Assembly: GCA_963736325.1 (NCBI GenBank)
Contig: CAVTOG010000008.1
Span: 930,001 to 994,000 of the forward strand
DNA length: 64,000 nucleotides
From: Actinoallomurus sp963736325
GTDB lineage: Bacteria > Actinomycetota > Actinomycetes > Streptosporangiales > Streptosporangiaceae
Direction of reading: 5' to 3'
In this document: one piece after another, positions 35,752 through 44,614 of the stretch
How positions within the stretch are numbered: position 1 is the stretch's first letter
Layout: every line of letters starts with the position of its first letter
Program-made: the position numbers and the translations under genes
The notes under the pieces: generated by a model
Seen by the model: the letters and a program-made list of their open reading frames with translations, nothing else
Database searches by the model: none
What the model was told of the DNA's origin: nothing

Positions 35752-35973
35752 TCACCGCCTTGCGGCGGCCCTCGTGAATTCTCTCTTCGACGAGGACGTT
35801 CTTGTAAAGATGTCGGCGCTCCGGCGGCCCGGCTCTCCCCGAGGGCGGCGCCGATGGACACGCCGTGCCCGAAGCCTTCCAGGTACATGTACGCGCTCTC
35901 CTTCCCGTGGAAGTCGAGCTGGGTGATGCACGGCTATCCGGGAAGCCACGTACACGGCGCGTCGCACCAACCC

Positions 35974-36120
35974 CTAACGGACCGGTAGTTCCTGCAGGCT
36001 CCAGTGGTTGCCGTCGAGGTCTTCGAAGTACACGAAGGAGCCCCACTCCAGGACCTCGACGTCGCTCACCTCGACGCTGCGGCCGGCGGGGATGATGACG
36101 AGTTCGAGCGTCCAGTCCAT
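35974..36120 (-). pseudogene. Internally deleted VOC/glyoxalase-like protein
   Basis: A 48-aa frame starts MDWTLELVIIPAGRSVEVSD and ends GSFVYFEDLDGNHWSLQELP. The start is the first strand of a vicinal-oxygen-chelate protein and the end is its last strand (normally about 80-90 residues later). The middle is missing without loss of frame. An AGGA site eight bases before the ATG is retained. The stretch 35752-35973 downstream holds another short fragment (LDFHGKESAYMYLEGFGHGV) of unknown origin on the same strand. Confidence 0.55.
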
Positions 36121-36162
36121 GGCAGTTGGTCCTTCGGGTCGGTGACTTCCACTGCCTTCACG

Positions 36163-38448
36163 CTACGTATCCTTGCGGCCGGTTTCTGACCTGAATGCGA
36201 TGCATTCGATCCAGTAGCGGCCGTCGTCGTCGCGGTGGGCGCCGTGGATGTCGGTGGCCATGGACGGGAAGGCGCGGTCGAAGTCCTCCAGGGCGCGCAG
36301 ATACGTCATCAGCGGGCCGTCGTCGGGGCCGGTGGCCTCGCCCGGCATGAGCATCGGGATGCCCGGTGGGGTGACGACGACGGTGGAGGCCGCGATGCGT
36401 CCCGCCAGCGCCGTCAGGGGCACGCGTTCGGTGTGGGAGCGGATCAGTGCCTGGTAGCAGTCGGCGGGGGTGACGACGGGGGTGGGCAGGTCGGTGAAGA
36501 CCTGGTCGAGCAGGACGCCGAGCTTGGAGTCGCGCAGCCGCTCGTGGGCCCGCGTGCAGAGCGCGCGCAGTGACACCCTCGGCGGACCGAAACCGGGCAG
36601 GACCTCGGCCAGCGGAACGTCGTTGTCGTAGGCGTTCTTGAAGTCGATGAGCGCGTCGATCAGCGTGCCCCACTTGCCCTTGGTGATGCCGATCGAGAAC
36701 AGCACCAGCAGCGTGTGGTCGCCGGTCTTCTCCACCACGATGCCGCGCCGCGCCAGGTAGGCCGCCACGACCCGCGCGGGCACGCCCCACTCGGTGGTGC
36801 CCCAGGCGGGGTCGGCGCCGGGGCAGGTGATGGTCACCTTGATCGGGTCGAGCATGCAGTGGCCGTCGTCGAGGCCGTCGAACCCGTGCCAGGCGGCGCC
36901 GGGCTCCAGGGCCCAGCAGCCGGGGTCGGCGGCGAGCAGCTCCACGCCGGCGTCCTCGAACGCCACCGTCTCTCCGGTGCGTGAGTCGGTCACGGCCGGA
37001 GGCTGCCAGACCCCGAAGAACCAGTCCGGCCGGGTGGCCTCCTCGCGGATGCGTGCGGCCAGCCGCACCATCTCCTGCCGGAACCGGACCGCCTCGACGA
37101 TCGCCTCGCCGGTCAGGTACGGCCCCGACGGGCCGTCCATCATCGCCGCCGCCACGTCGAGCGAGGCGATCATCGGGTACATCGGCGAGGTGCTGGCGTG
37201 CATCAGATACGTCTCGTTGAACCGGTCGTAGTCGACCGGGGCACGCTCGGACGGTCGTACGTGCAGCATCGACGACTGCGACAGCGCCGCGAGCAGCTTG
37301 TGCGTCGACTGCGTGGCGAAGACGGTCGGGCGCCTCGCGCCGGGAAGGGTGCGCTCGTCGACGGACATGCCGTACCGGCGCTCGTACAGCGGGTTGAAAC
37401 GCGCGTAGGCGAACCACGCCTCGTCGAAGTGCACGCGCGGCACCGACGCGCCGAGCAGGTCCGCGACGCGCACCGCGTCGTAGCAGAGCCCGTCGTAGGT
37501 CGAGTTGGTGACCACCGCGTACGAAGGGTCGGGTGTGGCGGCCCCGCCGGCGAACGGGTGGCCGGCCAGGCGGTCGCGTACGGCCGGCGCCGACAGTGCC
37601 CCGGCGGGGATCGGCCCGGCCAGGCCCAGGCCGTTGCGCTCGGGCACCAGGTAGACCGGGCGCGCGCCGCTGATGGTCAGGGCGTGCTGGATCGACTTGT
37701 GGCAGTTGCGGTCGACCAGGGCCAGCTCGTCGCGCGCGATCGCGTGGTGCCCGACGACGCGGTTGGCCGTGGAGTTGCCGTTGACCACGAAGAACGTGCG
37801 CTCGGCGCCGAAGATCCGCGCGGCGTTGCGCTCGGCGTCGCCGATCGGTCCGGTGTGCTCCAGCGGAGATCCGAGCTCGGGCACAGAGATCGACAGGTCG
37901 GTGCGCAGCAGCTGCTCGCCGTAGTAGTCGAAGAACGCGCGGCCCACCGGCGACTTCAGGAACGCGACGCCGCCGGCGTGCGCCGGGGTGTGCCAGGAGT
38001 AACGGTGGCTGTCGTCCAGGCCGCGCAGCGCGCCGAAGAACGGCGGGAGGATCCGCCGGCCGTACTCTTCGGCCGCGTGTGCGATCCGCCCGGCGATGAA
38101 CCCCGGGGTGTCCTCCAGCGGGAAGACGTAGCCGTGGATCACCTCGTACACCCAGAGCGGGATGTCGCGCGGCTCGCGGTCGGCGGCCATCAGGAAGACC
38201 GGCAGCCGCTGGAACCGCCGGGAGATCGCACCCATGACGTCTTCGGCGCCGGGGGAGTCCCACCCGGCCAGCACCGCCGAGAGCGATGCGTCCGACCGGA
38301 CCACGGCGAGCGCGTCGGCGCTCCGGTGGGTCCAGCGGACCTGAAGGTCGTGCCCGTCCATCGCCGTGCGCAGCCGCCGCAGCTGCTCGGCGACCGCGGA
38401 GTCCGCGTCGTGCCGCTCGCCGACCGCCAGGAGGATCGTTCGTTCCAT
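36163..38448 (-). CDS. Orn/Lys/Arg-type PLP decarboxylase
   Basis: A 761-aa fold-type I decarboxylase of the AdiA/CadA/SpeF family. The N-terminal wing domain (1-130) is followed by the PLP core: HSYSWHTPAH-like segment SHRYSWHTPAHAGG, GAERTFFVVNGNSTANR, the PLP-phosphate and Asp region VPRVHFDEAWFAY, and the Schiff-base Lys384 in QSTHKLLAALSQSSM. The C-terminal domain ends with VVTPPGIPMLMPGE. Decarboxylation of arginine, lysine or ornithine to the amine is expected; arginine is favoured by similarity to biodegradative arginine decarboxylases, but the exact substrate is not proven. It acts in the cytoplasm, in polyamine or acid-stress metabolism. Confidence 0.85.
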   Translation of the reverse strand: MERTILLAVGERHDADSAVAEQLRRLRTAMDGHDLQVRWTHRSADALAVVRSDASLSAVLAGWDSPGAEDVMGAISRRFQRLPVFLMAADREPRDIPLWVYEVIHGYVFPLEDTPGFIAGRIAHAAEEYGRRILPPFFGALRGLDDSHRYSWHTPAHAGGVAFLKSPVGRAFFDYYGEQLLRTDLSISVPELGSPLEHTGPIGDAERNAARIFGAERTFFVVNGNSTANRVVGHHAIARDELALVDRNCHKSIQHALTISGARPVYLVPERNGLGLAGPIPAGALSAPAVRDRLAGHPFAGGAATPDPSYAVVTNSTYDGLCYDAVRVADLLGASVPRVHFDEAWFAYARFNPLYERRYGMSVDERTLPGARRPTVFATQSTHKLLAALSQSSMLHVRPSERAPVDYDRFNETYLMHASTSPMYPMIASLDVAAAMMDGPSGPYLTGEAIVEAVRFRQEMVRLAARIREEATRPDWFFGVWQPPAVTDSRTGETVAFEDAGVELLAADPGCWALEPGAAWHGFDGLDDGHCMLDPIKVTITCPGADPAWGTTEWGVPARVVAAYLARRGIVVEKTGDHTLLVLFSIGITKGKWGTLIDALIDFKNAYDNDVPLAEVLPGFGPPRVSLRALCTRAHERLRDSKLGVLLDQVFTDLPTPVVTPADCYQALIRSHTERVPLTALAGRIAASTVVVTPPGIPMLMPGEATGPDDGPLMTYLRALEDFDRAFPSMATDIHGAHRDDDGRYWIECIAFRSETGRKDT

Positions 38449-38607
38449 GACATCCTCGCCGTTCTCGTGGCTTTACGAAGAACTGTATTGACGGCGATGA
38501 TCGATGGCGGGCCTTTGGCCATTCGCCCTGCCCAGTGCAGGCCGAATGTCAGGTCTAGCCTTTAAGTGGTGAATGCGTATCGGCGGTTATATCGACACTT
38601 ATATGGA

Positions 38608-39071
38608 CTAGAGCCCTGCGCGGTTCGGCGGGCTTTCGGCGAGCAGCCGCGTGCGTGTGCGCATCAGGATCCGGCCGAGCATGTTCCGGCCGTCCCCGTC
38701 CTGCCGCGCCCCCAGTAGTGGTCGGTGCCGGTGTCCTCGACGATCTCCTCGTCGCCGGTGGACAGCAGGATCGCGCGGATGTCGGCGTGCGCACGGAACT
38801 TCGCGTCCACCGCACGCCGCATCACGTCGTCCTTGACCCGTTCCCAGTCGCGCCGCAGTGGCCTGGACGTGTCACGGCCCAGCTCGGCGGCGCGCAACGG
38901 CGTACGGGCACGGCGCACCAGGTCGGCGTGGCGGGTGCCGGCGAACTTCTGGGCCTGGAAGTAGTGCTCCGAGGTCGGCCACCACCGCCCGTCGAGGTCG
39001 ACGCCGTGCGGGGAGAAGTTGGAGAAGCAGCCGTAGGGCACCTCGCCGGCCCCGTAGAAGTAGATCGTCAT
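38608..39071 (-). pseudogene. NADAR-family protein with a C-terminal frameshift
   Basis: The first 120 residues match NADAR proteins: YFYGAGEVPYGCFSNFSPHG, WWPTSEHYFQAQKF and LLSTGDEEIVEDTGTDHYWG. The frame then goes astray and stops at 38664. One base away the expected ending continues as DGRNMLGRILMRTRTRL to a TAG at 38608-38610. The slip lies in the G/C run around 38703-38713. NADAR proteins remove damaged or modified riboflavin/NAD-related or ADP-ribose groups. With the shift the conserved final helix is lost, so the copy may be inactive, unless the base count is an error. Confidence 0.65.
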
Positions 39072-39119
39072 GACGCCTATCCGGCTCGGGAGGACCTTGA
39101 GCCTAATCGGCGGGCATGC

Positions 39120-39152
39120 CCGGAGCCCGCTCCCCGGGAGAGCGGGCTCCGG
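39120..39152 (-). terminator. Strong hairpin terminator
   Basis: A perfect 13-bp stem (CCGGAGCCCGCTC with its complement) and a 7-base loop lie about 100 bases past the end of the minus-strand gene 39249-40256. No U-run follows. Confidence 0.6.
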
Positions 39153-39163
39153 AGGTGTGCCTC

Positions 39164-39207
39164 CTAGTACGGCAGTCGCAGATCCCGATCTACGACTGCC
39201 GTATTAG
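39164..39207. repeat. Long near-perfect inverted repeat
   Basis: Two 21-base arms (39164-39184 and 39187-39207) match in 19 positions around a 2-base centre. The core is TACGGCAGTCG on one side and CGACTGCCGTA on the other. It lies between a GC-rich terminator and the end of the next gene. It could be a second transcription stop, a binding site or the scar of a small mobile element; the AT-richer arms differ from the GC-rich terminator beside it. Confidence 0.5.
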
Positions 39208-39248
39208 ACGCCTTTAGGCCGTATCTGAAATGGAGGATCCGGCGGTTC

Positions 39249-40256
39249 TCAGCCGATCGCGGGAACGGCCTCGCCGTGCGGGACCGGGCCGGGCGGGGTG
39301 CCGTCGCCGAAGGGGCGGCCCCCGAGGGCTTCCCGGCCATGCGAGGTGGTCCACCCGGAGGTGTACGGGCCGACCGGGACGATGCCCGCGGGGTTCAGGT
39401 CGCGGTGCACGACGTAGTAGTGCTCCTTGATCTGCTCGAAGTCGATCGTGTCGCCGAAGCCCGGAGTCTGGAAGAGGTCGCGGGCGTACGCCCACAGCAC
39501 CGGCATCTCGGTCAGCTTGTTCCGGTTGCACTTGAAGTGGCCGTGGTAGACCGCGTCGAAGCGGACCAGAGTGGTGAAGAGCCGGACGTCGGCCTCGGTG
39601 ATGGTGTCACCGACCAGGTAGCGGCGGCCGGCGAGCCGCTCCGACAGCGCGTCGAGGCGGTCGAACAGCCGGTGGTACGCCTTCGCGTAGGCCTTCTGGT
39701 CACCGGCGAACCCCGCCTGGTAGACGCCGTTGTTCACGTCCGCGAAGACGCCGGCGTTGACCTCGTCGATCTCGTCGCGGTGCCGCTCGGGGTACAGATC
39801 GGGTGCGCCCGGCCGATGATGATCGCGCCATTCGGAGGACAGGTCGAGGGTGATCTGCTCGAAGTCGTTCGTGACGACCTGGCCGGACGGGATGTCGACG
39901 ATGGCCGGCACGGTGATGCCGAGCGGGTAGTCGGGGTCGCGCGCCAGGAACGCCTCCTGGAGGCGCTCGATGCCGAGCACGGGGTCCCGTCCGCCGGGGT
40001 CGAGGTCGAAGGTCCAGCTGCGCGCGTCGTGCGTGGGCCCGCAGATCCCCATGGAGAGGACGTGTTCGAGGCCGAGGAGCCGCCGTACGATCGCGCTCCG
40101 GTTGGCCCACGGGCACGCCCTGCTGACGACGAGCCGGTAGCGGCCGGACTCCACACGATGGCCGTCGCGGCCGTCGGCGGTGATGCGTGTGGAGAGATAA
40201 CGCTGGTCGCGGACGTACTCCTCGCCCGTGGAGACATAGCTGTTGTCGTTGCCCAT
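39249..40256 (-). CDS. Glutathionyl-hydroquinone reductase-like GST protein
   Basis: A 335-aa enzyme of the omega/xi-class glutathione transferase group. The catalytic motif is VVSRACPWANR with Cys48, followed by GICGPTHDARSWTF and VPAIVDIPSGQVVTNDF in the thioredoxin-like part, and a helical C-terminal domain with LVGDTITEADVRLFTTLVRFD. These enzymes reduce glutathionyl- or mycothiyl-hydroquinones; actinomycetes usually contain mycothiol rather than glutathione, so the thiol partner is uncertain. Length and order of domains are normal. A single gene, with a terminator behind it. Confidence 0.85.
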   Translation of the reverse strand: MGNDNSYVSTGEEYVRDQRYLSTRITADGRDGHRVESGRYRLVVSRACPWANRSAIVRRLLGLEHVLSMGICGPTHDARSWTFDLDPGGRDPVLGIERLQEAFLARDPDYPLGITVPAIVDIPSGQVVTNDFEQITLDLSSEWRDHHRPGAPDLYPERHRDEIDEVNAGVFADVNNGVYQAGFAGDQKAYAKAYHRLFDRLDALSERLAGRRYLVGDTITEADVRLFTTLVRFDAVYHGHFKCNRNKLTEMPVLWAYARDLFQTPGFGDTIDFEQIKEHYYVVHRDLNPAGIVPVGPYTSGWTTSHGREALGGRPFGDGTPPGPVPHGEAVPAIG

Positions 40257-40327
40257 GCGGCCTCTCTACCCATGATCGGGAGCCGTCCACGATATGCGCC
40301 GCTTCTTCCGTTCTTGCGGCGCTTCAC

Positions 40328-41347
40328 CTACCCGACGTACGCGGGGGCGAGGGCCGAGGTCGTCAGTCGGCGCGGTGTCCCTCCGCCGTCGGCCGGGACG
40401 GTCCACAGGTCGGCGCCGAAGTCGCCGGCGAGGGCGTAGACGACCGTAGCAGGCCCGGACCAGACGACCTGGTCGTCGACGCTGCGGCCCTCGGCCAGCC
40501 GGGTCTCACGCATCGTCCGCAGGTCCAGGGCGAACAACCGCCACGGCGCGTCCGGGGAGAGTCCCTTCACGCGTTTCTTGAACACGAGACGGGTGCCGTC
40601 CGGCGACAGTGACGGGCACTCGACGTTCTCGCGGAGCGTGCGGACCGTACGCGCCGTGGTGTCACCCTGGACGAGGTACGTCTTGCCGCCCGTCGCCAGC
40701 GTCGCGTAGAAGCGCGTGTCGTCGGCGAAGGTGACGCCCCAGAAGTTGACGTCGGCGGCCCGGTACGTGTGCCCGTCCTTGATGGCACGGAACGACTCCA
40801 GGCTGCTCTCCAGCCGGCCCGTGCGCGTGTCGAGGATCGAGGTACGGGTCGAGAAGGCGGAGCCGGCGTACGAGTCGCCGCTGACGAAGACGGTCCAGGC
40901 GACCATGCGGCCGCTGGGGGAGACGCGGGCGCGGGTCGGGACGCCGGCGAGCGGGTAGCGACGCAGCTCGCGCAGCCGTGAGTCGAGCACGACGGCCTGG
41001 TAGCTGTCCCGCAGGGCGCCGTGGATCGCGCGCAGGCAGATGCCGGTGCCGGCGGCGGCGTAGAACCGCAGGCACTTCACGCCCGAGGCCGTACGGGGGC
41101 CGCCCGGGGCGGAGGCGGGCACGGTCGACAGCTCGTCGCGGTGAGGGCCGAAGGCCATGTTGCGGAAGACCATGAGCCGCGATCCCGCCGCGATCGAGAC
41201 GTGCCCGGCGGACACCGGCGGCCCGCCCGAGCTCGCCTGGTCCTTGCGGTCCGCGCGTCCCGCCGCGTGCATCACGGACGCGATCGCGACGGCCGCCAGC
41301 ACGGCCACCGCGGCGACCAGCACGAGAATCCGGTTGCGAAGCGTCAT
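40328..41347 (-). CDS. Membrane-anchored TolB-like propeller protein
   Basis: A 339-aa protein. Residues 5-27 are a hydrophobic anchor (RILVLVAAVAVLAAVAIAS), followed by an extracellular domain with repeated SPSG/SPDG-type turns: VSPSGRMVAWTVF, LSPDGTRLVFKKR and DLWTVPADGGGTPRRLT, as in TolB/WD40-like propellers. Its ATG (41345-41347) overlaps the stop of the MFS gene in an ATGA, so it is co-translated with it. Function is unknown; it may work with the transporter or sense a surface ligand. Confidence 0.7.
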   Translation of the reverse strand: MTLRNRILVLVAAVAVLAAVAIASVMHAAGRADRKDQASSGGPPVSAGHVSIAAGSRLMVFRNMAFGPHRDELSTVPASAPGGPRTASGVKCLRFYAAAGTGICLRAIHGALRDSYQAVVLDSRLRELRRYPLAGVPTRARVSPSGRMVAWTVFVSGDSYAGSAFSTRTSILDTRTGRLESSLESFRAIKDGHTYRAADVNFWGVTFADDTRFYATLATGGKTYLVQGDTTARTVRTLRENVECPSLSPDGTRLVFKKRVKGLSPDAPWRLFALDLRTMRETRLAEGRSVDDQVVWSGPATVVYALAGDFGADLWTVPADGGGTPRRLTTSALAPAYVG

Positions 41348-42579
41348 CGCGCCCGCCCGGGGCGGAGCCAGACCGTGCCCGCGACGCAGACGGCGAGGAC
41401 GGTGGTGGTCGTGAGCAGGGCGGTGTGGTCGCCCCAGGCCGTCCACGCGGCGCCGAACGACAGTGAGCAGACGAAGCGTGCCGCCGCCTGTCCCGTCTGG
41501 ACCAGGGCCAGGCCGCTGGAGCGGAGTTCCGGCGGCACCGTGCCGGCCGCGGCGGCCATCAGCACGCCGTCGGTGGCGGCGTAGAACGTGCCGTGCAGCG
41601 CCAGCACCGCGTACGGCAGCGCCGGGCTGTGCGACGGCGTCAGCAGCAGGCCGTAGGCGGCGAGCAGGGCGACGTGGCCGCCGATGAAGACGTGCCAGCG
41701 GCCGATACGGTCGGCGAGCCGTCCGAGCGGCACCGTCAGCGTGAGGAAGGCCGCCGCGGTGCCGAGCGGCAGCAGCGCGAACCACTGGACCGGGACGCCG
41801 AAGCGGCGCTGCAGCATCAGGTACACGAACGAGTCGCTGATCGTGGCGAACCCGAGCATCAGCGCGCAGACGGAGATGCGCCGCAGGTCACTGCGGCGCA
41901 GCAGGACCAGCGCGGCACGCAGCGAGACGTTGGGCGCCGGGGTCGCCGACCGGCGTCCCGGCACGAAGAGCAGCAGCACCATCACACCCGCAATCGCGAC
42001 GCACGTGCTGACGGTGAAGACCGCGTCGTACCCGTCGGCGGCCTGCCGCAGGATCAGGAACGCGGTGAGCGGGCCGAGCAGCGCGCCCGTGGTGTCCATG
42101 GCCCGGTGGACGCCGAAGGCACGGCCCTGCGCCGACGGTGCGGACGACAGGGAGATCAGCGCGTCGCGCGGGGCGGTGCGCAGGCCCTTGCCGGTACGGT
42201 CGGCGGCCAGTACCGCGCCGATCAGCGGCAGGCTGTGCACGGCCAGCAGCAACGGCTTGCAGACCGCCGACAGGCCGTACCCGATCGCCGCGACCGTCTT
42301 GTGGTGGCCGCGCCGGTCCGCGAGGTGGCCGCCGACCAGGCGTACGAGTGCGCTGAAGCCGTTGTAGACGCCGTCGAGGAAGCCGAAGCCGAGCGGTGTC
42401 AGCCCCAGCCCGGCGACCAGGTAGAGCGGGAGCACGGCGGTGACCATCTCCGAGGAGATGTCCGTGATGAGGCTGACCGTGCCGAGGGCGATGACCGTGG
42501 GGGCGACGGCGGCGGCCCGAGGCCCGGGACGCGACGCGTCCCGGGCCTCGGCGACGCCGCGGTTGTCCGCGACGTACAC
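41344..42579 (-). CDS. MFS transporter
   Basis: A 411-aa membrane protein with about twelve helices. The MFS motif between helices 2 and 3 is GGHLADRRGHHKTVAAIG, and the second-half copy is GRLADRIGRWHVFIGG. GTG 42579 is chosen since it lies just four bases behind the phosphoesterase stop and the residues before it are out-of-frame with homologues. It is in an operon with a secreted phosphoesterase upstream and a propeller protein downstream. Substrate unknown; helix 1 region ITDISSEMVTAVLPLYL is typical of bacterial MFS permeases of unknown specificity. Confidence 0.8.
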   Translation of the reverse strand: MYVADNRGVAEARDASRPGPRAAAVAPTVIALGTVSLITDISSEMVTAVLPLYLVAGLGLTPLGFGFLDGVYNGFSALVRLVGGHLADRRGHHKTVAAIGYGLSAVCKPLLLAVHSLPLIGAVLAADRTGKGLRTAPRDALISLSSAPSAQGRAFGVHRAMDTTGALLGPLTAFLILRQAADGYDAVFTVSTCVAIAGVMVLLLFVPGRRSATPAPNVSLRAALVLLRRSDLRRISVCALMLGFATISDSFVYLMLQRRFGVPVQWFALLPLGTAAAFLTLTVPLGRLADRIGRWHVFIGGHVALLAAYGLLLTPSHSPALPYAVLALHGTFYAATDGVLMAAAAGTVPPELRSSGLALVQTGQAAARFVCSLSFGAAWTAWGDHTALLTTTTVLAVCVAGTVWLRPGRAR

Positions 42580-42583
42580 GCCG

Positions 42584-43471
42584 TCAGCTCGCCCAGACGC
42601 CGGTGATGTCCGACGCCGAGGCGGCGTTGCCCGCGTGCGACGTGCCGTACATGTCTTCGATGGTGCGCAGCACGCTGTAGTGGTTGTACGTGCCATTGTC
42701 GGTGCTGCCGGCCTGCACCGGCTGCCCGTGCAGCACGGTGGCGATCCTGTTGCCGGCGAGCCTGTTGTCCTCGTCGAACGTGACGATGAGGACGCTGTTG
42801 TTGGTCTCGGCCCAGGTCGCGTACGCGCCGAGGTTGTTCTGCAGCCACGTGTCGCCGGTCGACACCGAGCAGTCGTGCATGTCACTGCACAGGTCCGGCG
42901 TGACGAACGAGACCTGCGGCAGCGTCGAGAAGTCCGTCGGGAACTGCGCGAACGTCATGGCGCTCGAGGTCGGCACGTTGCTGAAACCGAACCACGGGTT
43001 GTGCTTCTGCGCGTAGTCGCCGCTGTTGCACACCGTCGACCCCTGCGAGGGGAGGGTCTCGTTGTAGCTGGCCCAGGTCTTGCCGGCGTCGGCCAGCTCC
43101 GAGGCGAGGTTCGGCGCGGAGCTGAACCCCGGAGTGAAGCAGCTGTCGCCGGTGATGCCCTGGGTGTCGCCGGAGAAGAGCGTGAAGTAGTTGGGCTGGC
43201 TGGGGTGGGTGAGGGCGAACGAGTTGGTCAGGACGGCGCCGCCGGTCGCGAGCGAGTTGATGTACGGCGCCGAGGAGCTTCCGATGATCTGGTCGTACGC
43301 GTGGTTCTCCATGACCACGACCACGACGTGGTCCGGTGTCGGGACACTGCCGGCCGCCTGTGCGGTGCCACCGACATTCGCCCACAGGCCGGCCGCGGCG
43401 GCGGTGATGCCGAGCGCGGACGCGAGCGCGGTGAGGGTGCGTCGGGGTCGTCTTCCGGCGAGCGGATTCAC
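42584..43471 (-). CDS. Secreted phosphoesterase/acid phosphatase family protein
   Basis: A 295-aa exported enzyme. GTG 43471 has a strong GGGAGG site five bases upstream and opens a signal peptide (residues 1-39, ending TAQAAG). The catalytic domain begins HVVVVVMENHAYDQIIG, in which Glu-Asn binds the metal, followed by THPSQPNYFTLFSGD with the nucleophile region, VSFVTPDLCSDMHDCS and VLIVTFDEDN. These are the marks of the phosphoesterase (phospholipase C/acid phosphatase) family that includes phosphatidylinositol-3-phosphatase. It releases phosphate from an organic phosphate outside the membrane and heads an operon with an MFS transporter. Confidence 0.8.
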   Translation of the reverse strand: MNPLAGRRPRRTLTALASALGITAAAAGLWANVGGTAQAAGSVPTPDHVVVVVMENHAYDQIIGSSSAPYINSLATGGAVLTNSFALTHPSQPNYFTLFSGDTQGITGDSCFTPGFSSAPNLASELADAGKTWASYNETLPSQGSTVCNSGDYAQKHNPWFGFSNVPTSSAMTFAQFPTDFSTLPQVSFVTPDLCSDMHDCSVSTGDTWLQNNLGAYATWAETNNSVLIVTFDEDNRLAGNRIATVLHGQPVQAGSTDNGTYNHYSVLRTIEDMYGTSHAGNAASASDITGVWAS

Positions 43472-43724
43472 ATCGACCTCCCGGTTGAGGGGAACTAGAA
43501 GGTGGGCGGGGATGCCCCGCCAGAGTGTGAACGGAATCGGCGTGACAGGGCAAGGGCCATTCGGATTAACTGCCCGAAAACGGCGAGTAACGGTCTGCCG
43601 ATATGCCGGGGCGCTCCGGTGAAGAAGCGCAGGCCGTCCGCTCATTGGAGATCTCGTTCTGGTGCGGGGCGTGCCGCGAAAAAAATTTCAGTGCGCGGTG
43701 TCGCTGAGGACGGCCTGTCCCGGC

Positions 43725-44207
43725 TCAGGGCGGAGTCTCCTCCGTCGCGGCGGCGCGTCGTTCGGCGAGTTCGCGAATGACCGGGAGGGCCGCGAGCACG
43801 GCGGAGGTCAGGGCCTCCTCATGCTGCGGTGACAGGGCGGCGAGAAGCTCGGCCGTCTCGGCGGCGCGCGACGCGCGGCGGTCCGCGAGGAGCCGCCGCC
43901 CGGCGTCGGTGATGGCGACCCAGACCACGCGCCGATCGCCTGGGTCCCGCCTGCGCTCGACGAACCCCTGACTCTCCAGCCGCTGGACGAGCTGGGTCAT
44001 GGACGGCTGCGCGACGCCTTCGTCGACGGCGAGGGAGGTGAGGCGGCGCGGCCCTTCGTCTTCGAGCCGGGCCAGCGTGGTGACGGTGGTGAAGCTGATG
44101 TCCCGAGGGATGCCGGAGCGGCGTACGGCGAAGCGGGTGAGCTCGTCGAGCCCGGCGGCCACCGTGGATCTCACCTCGGCCCGCGAACCATCACCGTCTT
44201 CGCGCAT
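43725..44207 (-). CDS. MarR-family transcriptional regulator
   Basis: A 160-aa winged-helix protein. The DNA-binding part reads RRLTSLAVDEGVAQPSMTQL, then VQRLESQGFVERRRDPGDRR (recognition helix and wing), with the conserved DPGDRRV wing motif. The C-terminal helices form the dimer interface. MarR proteins usually repress a nearby efflux or stress gene; the divergent or adjacent candidates here are the phosphoesterase/MFS operon (about 250 bp away, same strand) and the small protein at 44254. The start ATG follows an AT-rich segment without an obvious ribosome site. Confidence 0.85.
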   Translation of the reverse strand: MREDGDGSRAEVRSTVAAGLDELTRFAVRRSGIPRDISFTTVTTLARLEDEGPRRLTSLAVDEGVAQPSMTQLVQRLESQGFVERRRDPGDRRVVWVAITDAGRRLLADRRASRAAETAELLAALSPQHEEALTSAVLAALPVIRELAERRAAATEETPP

Positions 44208-44253
44208 CGCGGGAAAATATCACCCGCCTGTATGGCCGCCCAATGGGCCGGAT

Positions 44254-44502
44254 TCACCGGCCGTGCAGGGTCGGCACCGCCGGCGAGACGGGCCGGGAGG
44301 CGGCACGGGCCCGCAGGTGCTCGGTGACGAGGCCGTCGACCAGTGCGGGCGTCACCGGGACGCCCAGATGCTCGGCACAGGCGATCGCGACCTCGATCTG
44401 CCGCGCCACCTCCGCCGCGCGGCCGGGGAACCGCTCGTACAGCCGGATCCGTACGTGCTCGATCGTCTCGGTGGTGTCCCGCGGAACTGTCATCGCCGCC
44501 AT
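44254..44502 (-). CDS. Small three-helix protein
   Basis: An 82-aa acidic-basic protein with three predicted helices: TTETIEHVRIRLYERFPG, AAEVARQIEVAIACAEH and TPALVDGLVTEHLRARA. This resembles the actinobacterial three-helix-bundle dimerisation domain proteins. It has no signal peptide. Role unknown; it might associate with a regulator. The start ATG follows CGAGAG. Confidence 0.6.
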   Translation of the reverse strand: MAAMTVPRDTTETIEHVRIRLYERFPGRAAEVARQIEVAIACAEHLGVPVTPALVDGLVTEHLRARAASRPVSPAVPTLHGR

Positions 44503-44614
44503 CTCTCGGAACGAACCCGTGGATGAGGCCAGTTCATCAGACGAAATGGCGCGCGGCCAGGCACTTCACGTAGTGGACCTTGGACGTTCACGACGCCGAC
44601 CTCATGGCGCGGGT

